Positions 18,326 to 22,072 of a stretch of 22,072 nt of DNA are shown in pieces. Numbering within the stretch: position 1 is the stretch's first letter; each line of letters begins with the position of its first letter. The DNA comes from Fomitopsis serialis (Eukaryota; Basidiomycota; Agaricomycetes; Polyporales; Fomitopsidaceae). Position numbers and translations under genes: made by a program. Location: the NCBI RefSeq assembly GCF_022376445.1, contig NW_025955533.1:1-22072 (forward strand), written 5' to 3'. The notes beneath the pieces are model-generated. The model did no database searches and was not told the DNA's origin. It was given only the letters and a program-made list of their open reading frames with translations.

Positions 18326-19896
18326 ATGCTCGGACGCATTCCTTCCGGATCCCTGCTACCCCCTACGATACGCCAGCTTCTCGGCGGCACAACGAGCAAT
18401 GCGCGCGTGCAGGTGAACGGCTGGATCAAGTCGGTGCGGCGCCAGAAGAACATCACGTTCGCCGTCATCTCGGACGGCAGCTCAGCACAGGGGATCCAAG
18501 CGGTCATCCAGAATGGTTCTCTGGCGAAAGCGTGCGTGCTAGTGGCTTGGAGGGCTGTGCAGCTTGTGAGCTGACTCGGTAGTGTATAACGCGTGTCGTC
18601 AAGGTTGACGAACGGCGCGAGCGTGAGGCTGGGAGGTACTCTTGCGGACAGTCCCGGAAAGGGTCAGGACAAGGAGTTGCGTGTCGAGGATGTCGAGGTA
18701 GTGGGCGAATGTGATCCTGCGGTGCGTAGCTAGTCCGGCGTTCTCCATGCGCAACTGAGCGGCGCGCGACTAGGCATACCCAATCCAAAAGCAAGCCCTG
18801 TCTACCGAGTATCTACGGGACAACTGCCATCTCCGAGCGCGAACGAACACAATCGCCGAGATGCTCAGGCTCCGCGCCACGACCTCCGATGCGCTCCAGC
18901 ACTTCTTCAACGTGAGCGTATCGCGAGGTGTGCCGGCGAATGTAACTCATTGACAGGCAGTCATTAGGCTTCTGCTACGTGCACACGCCGATCACCACCT
19001 CCAGCGACTGCGAGGGTGCCGGAGAAACCTTCCGCATTACCCCTCCCGCCCCCTCCGAGCCAATAACGGAAGACAATAGGCCTTCAGAGTTCTTCGGACA
19101 TCCCGCATATCTCACCGTCTCGTCTCAGCTCCATCTCGAGGCACTCGCGACAGCCCTGTCGAGGGTGTACACCCTCTCACCGTGTTTCCGCGCAGAACGC
19201 TCACTGACGAACCGGCATCTCTCGGAGTTCTGGATGCTCGAGGCGGAGTGGGCGTTTACTCAGTCCGTGAACGACGTCTGCAGCGTCGTCGAAGGCGCCG
19301 TGAAAGACGTTCTCGACAAGACGCAGTCACACGCACAAGCGTTCGCGAACGACGCCGGCCGCTCGCGGATCCTGGAGTACCTCCAAACAGCAAGCTCCAC
19401 TCCAGTCTGGACGAGGCTGAGCTACAGCGACGCGGTCACGGAGCTGGCGAAATATCAAGCATCAGCGCGGAAGTTCCAGTTCGAGCCGGCGTGGGGCAAG
19501 CCGCTGCAGAGCGAGCACGAGCGGTGGCTCGCGGAGGAGCTCGTCAAGGGCCCGGTGTTCGTGACGGACTATCCCGCGTCGCTCAAGCCGTTCTACATGC
19601 GCCTCAACGACGACGGGAAGACCGTCGCGTGCTTCGACCTTCTCGTCCCACACCTTGGCGAACTCGTCGGCGGCTCGCTGCGCGAAGAACGGGGTGACCT
19701 GCTGGATAAGGCGTTGGAAAATCACCAGCTAGACAAGACGCAGTACGGGTGGTATTCTGAGCTGAGGAAGTATGGAGGGGCTCCGCATGGTGGGTTTGGG
19801 CTTGGCTTCGAGCGTCTCATTAGCTGGATATCGGGCATCGAGAATGTACGGGAGTGCATTGCGATGCCGAGGTGGGCGGGGAGGATGCTGTTGTAG
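18326..19896 (+). CDS. SLM5: Asparaginyl-tRNA synthetase, mitochondrial type
   Basis: This class IIb synthetase charges tRNA-Asn with asparagine. Exons 18326-18531, 18604-18721, 18774-18911 and 18961-19896 join to 465 codons, close to mitochondrial Slm5/NARS2 (about 480-490) and shorter than cytosolic AsnRS (about 550). The N-terminus MLGRIPSGSLLPPTIRQLL has Arg residues and no acids, fitting a mitochondrial targeting sequence. The OB-fold anticodon domain follows (VQVNGWIKSVRRQKNITFAV, about 28-47). Next come RDNCHLRARTNTIAEMLRLR and the Asn-pocket region with SSDCEGAGETF. Class II motif 2 is FRAERSLTNRHLSEFWMLE (230-248), and motif 3 is GFGLGFERL...CIAMPR (432-458) with the ATP-binding Arg. 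All catalytic motifs are intact. The start codon lies only 140 bp from the 5' end of the divergent tRNA-Lys gene, so the Pol II promoter must be very compact. A dual cytosolic/mitochondrial role cannot be excluded. Confidence 0.93.
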
Positions 19897-20685
19897 TCGC
19901 AGAGGCATGGTAAGCCCGCCGTGCCTAATCGAAGTACGTTCATCCATGCACACGAAGTCGAATAAGGTCGTATGCAGGTGGCTTTCGGATACTTGTTCTT
20001 GTGTACGTGAATTACAGGGCATAATACCACCACCACTCTGCAAGATCCCAGGCTTGTGATATGCAGCACCAATTAAACAAGCATTGGCCGCCATTCCGCC
20101 AGAATAGGCTGACAGCGAGCATACAGGCTAGTACACTCTACCGCGGCGGACGCTAACGAAGACCGCACAGACTGCACATGGACCTCGTCCTCCCATTCCT
20201 CGTCTGTGATAGCGGCCCTGCGCGCGTGAACGTCGACATTGCTGGGCTCTGCAGGGGAGGCCGCCGTGCGATTACGTGAGGGGGCGCCGTGGTCTGCGTG
20301 TTGTTCAAAGTACCCTACGACCCCGGTCGTGCAGATGCCGGCCATTTTCGTATGCGTGCCAACGGTTGAGTATGTCGACGGGAGGTGTGCGAGGGAGGCG
20401 AAGATACCGGAGAGGGTTCGTGTGTTTTGGATTTCAGTGCACGGTCGGGATGAATTGGTTCGAGCCGGAGATATGTCGGTAGCGTCAGAATACAGCTCCC
20501 CGCGTGCGCCGAACACATCCCCCGCGCCGACGTAAGGACCAGGGCATGCTGGCTGGACCACTTGGTACCCCGACCTGGTGCATCTGCGGATAAATCAGTC
20601 GTGCCTCATCTCAGAGATAAAAGGACAAGACCCCACCAGCAACAAGCGATGCAACCACAATGCCAGAGCATCCCCGCAGCACAAA
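19897..20685. other. Intergenic region with an unassigned minus-strand frame
   Basis: About 790 bp between the convergent AsnRS and membrane-protein genes. It should hold both 3' UTRs. A long minus-strand frame (20073-20583) is listed separately. Confidence 0.4.
20073..20583 (-). CDS. Unassigned open frame, possible 3' exon
   Basis: After an acceptor-like TTATCCGCAG at 20584-20593, about 169 codons stay open to a TAA at 20073. The frame reads RSGYQVVQPACPGPYVGAGD at its start and contains ITDEEWEDEVHVQSVRSS near its end. Codon choice is mixed and protein-like, but there is no ATG before about residue 76. It lies just downstream of the membrane-protein gene on the same strand, yet no donor in that gene gives the required phase without meeting a stop. 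It may be the last exon of an isoform, a separate gene with an unseen first exon, or an untranslated open frame. I do not recognise the product. Confidence 0.25.
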
Positions 20686-21180
20686 CTATCTTGCCTCCTC
20701 CTTTATGGACACGCGTTTTCTCGGTTTCGCTGGAGGATGCGCTGCGCGACTCGCAGGCTTTGGCCCGAAGATCGTATAGCGGATTGCCCGGACCCACAGA
20801 CGCGCTCCGAGACCAATGCAGGCGGCGCAGAGCAGGCTCGCGCCGAGGAATACATAGATTGGGTAGACGTTCACTGCGATGGCCTTGACCACCGCGTATG
20901 GCGTCAAGATGAACGCGTCCAGCAGAACGTTCAGAAACACAAAAAAGGGGGCGAGCAGGTACGAGAGAGGGTGATATAGCACGGCGAACGTCGTCCACAG
21001 AGGCTTGCTGATTGCATAGCTGAGGGAGCGGCGAGCGAAGGTCGCGACGACGCTGAACGAGGACGACGCGAAGCGGAGGAGTTCGACGATGGGTGGGCTG
21101 GTCGATGCCGGGGGCGCGGTTGTGGGAGTGTGAACCATGGTCACCGTTCGCGTTGGTATCGCCTTGCTCAGGAAATCCAT
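20686..21180 (-). CDS. Small integral membrane protein, unknown function
   Basis: A single open exon of 164 codons runs from ATG 21180 (MDFLSKAIPTRTV) to TAG at 20686. Hydrophobic segments cover about residues 61-95 (TTFAVLYHPLSYLLAPFFVF and on to LLDAF) and 104-126 (VYPIYVFLGASLLCAACIGL), so two or three membrane passes are likely. A Pro/Thr/Ser-rich N-terminal stretch (18-30) and a basic C-terminus (KPRKRVSIKEEAR) would be exposed to the aqueous phase. The YPLY/YPIYVFLG and LTPY patterns look like a conserved fungal membrane protein that I cannot name. A TATA-like TGTATATGG lies on the minus strand near 21320, about 140 bp upstream. No intron is needed, which is unusual among the genes in this window. 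Confidence 0.75.
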   Translation of the reverse strand: MDFLSKAIPTRTVTMVHTPTTAPPASTSPPIVELLRFASSSFSVVATFARRSLSYAISKPLWTTFAVLYHPLSYLLAPFFVFLNVLLDAFILTPYAVVKAIAVNVYPIYVFLGASLLCAACIGLGARLWVRAIRYTIFGPKPASRAAHPPAKPRKRVSIKEEAR

Positions 21181-22072
21181 TCCAAGTGGAAACTCAGTGC
21201 GTACTTGTCACAGCTGAGAGTCAGCTGCAGTGCGGTCCAATTAGTAGACGCCAAAGATCAAAGTGGCGGAGACCAATGCCGCTGCGGCGCGCGGAGGGTG
21301 TTCCTTCCCGGACCAGCCATATACAGTCGATGCATGACAGTGGGTACATAACTCTCTGCAGCGCATATCTGTGCTCAGTGGCAGGACTCATGGTGAACTG
21401 CGGCCAGCATATGAACTTGGCTCGGGCCTATGTACTCCCCTCGTCAATTGAAGAGGTCGCTAACCGTGGTCTGTCACTAGGCATATGTGGCCGTGACGGA
21501 TTTCTCTCATGCTTGACTGTCTCAGGCAGTCCCACGTCACTCCTCTGCATGGAACTTGCCCATTGTATCTCTTATAACGAGCTACAATAGGGTACATAGC
21601 GTCCTGCTTGTATTTGACTTCTGTCGTACCAATCGTGAGTTCTGTCCAGTACGGCGTTCTGTACGCGAGCCTTGGTAATGCATGCTGATTTACGGGTCAC
21701 GGAAGCAGGGATACATTCCAGTGTACTTAGCGTGATTGGTGCTTCATTCGCTGCAAATGTGGCGCAGTTACTGCCATCTACCCCCTGGTGAGTTGTTACC
21801 CTCTGATGTCCGTTAGCGACTCACCAGGGGATATATGCTGACAGTATGCTCGCCTATTAGTGGCATTGTCGAATAGGAATCCTGCTTTCCCCGAAACTTG
21901 TCGGCTGTGTCTCAGGTCTAGGCACACCAGGCTAGTCTGAGTCTGCCATTATTGCGTAATGAGAGATTTAATGACCGTCCGAATCCTAGCAGTGAGTCTC
22001 AACCATACCCGTTAGTACTGCTGTCACTGACGCCTATAGCCTATATATGAGGCTCCGTTTCCGGGACTGGTG
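21181..22072. other. Right-hand region without a clear gene
   Basis: About 890 bp. A plus-strand frame at 21093-21590 overlaps the membrane-protein gene and has no recognisable content. A hairpin lies at 21782-21830. A CCTATATATGAGG near 22039 could be the TATA box of a plus-strand gene beyond the window edge. Confidence 0.45.
21782..21830. repeat. Perfect 12 bp inverted repeat with a 25 nt loop
   Basis: CCCCTGGTGAGT and ACTCACCAGGGG are exact complements; with one mismatch the match extends to 15 bp (TACCCCCTGGTGAGT). The flanks show no target duplication. Confidence 0.7.

Noticed and set aside
21093..21590. 165-codon plus-strand frame at the right end
   Set aside because: It overlaps the membrane-protein gene in antisense and the remainder has no domain or splice support.

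Overview
The window is nuclear DNA from a basidiomycete fungus, most likely an Agaricomycete of polypore type; the genus cannot be fixed from sequence alone. The reasons are GC-rich coding DNA, genes cut by many 42-99 nt introns with GTRNGT/YAG borders, tRNA genes with introns after position 37, a secreted His/Lys/Gly-rich protein and proteins with basidiomycete-like composition. Most of the gene content is ordinary housekeeping. Exon borders below were worked out by hand from reading frame and splice signals.

Layout. 83-727 (-) is an unrecognised small protein with a Cys-x-Cys...Cys-x3-Cys motif. 1295-4954 (+) is a complete ten-exon RNA cytidine acetyltransferase (KRE33/NAT10), the best-supported gene here. 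4955-5908 is intergenic and holds a possible decayed minus-strand gene. 5909-7422 (-) is a two-exon, low-complexity protein with three acidic/aromatic motifs that look like transactivation segments. It shares a roughly 700 bp divergent promoter region, containing two large hairpins, with 8133-9646 (+), the proteasome assembly chaperone PAAF1/Rpn14. A gene-poor stretch of about 2 kb follows, then 11918-12589 (+), a secreted His-rich protein with a TATA box and a 5' UTR intron. Another gene-poor stretch of 2.6 kb leads to 15184-17177 (+), a JEN1-type monocarboxylate/proton symporter preceded by a cluster of Cre1/Mig1-type motifs. Two convergent, intron-containing tRNA-Lys(CUU) genes (17658-17776 + and 18075-18185 -) lie next, the second with a substituted T-loop C56. 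The mitochondrial-type asparaginyl-tRNA synthetase (18326-19896 +) starts 140 bp from the second tRNA in divergent orientation. A small membrane protein (20686-21180 -) and about 0.9 kb without a clear gene close the window.

The genes do not form a pathway. KRE33 (rRNA/tRNA ac4C), tRNA-Lys and AsnRS all serve translation, Rpn14 serves proteasome assembly, and JEN1 serves use of lactate/pyruvate-type carbon sources; their proximity looks like ordinary fungal gene order. I found no CRISPR array, recognisable transposase or secondary-metabolite cluster. The points most worth checking are the 127 bp inverted-repeat element carrying the TATA-like sequence of the 485-residue gene, the C56-mutant tRNA-Lys copy, the two-nonsense-codon minus-strand frame near 5.0-5.6 kb, and the acidic-motif protein.
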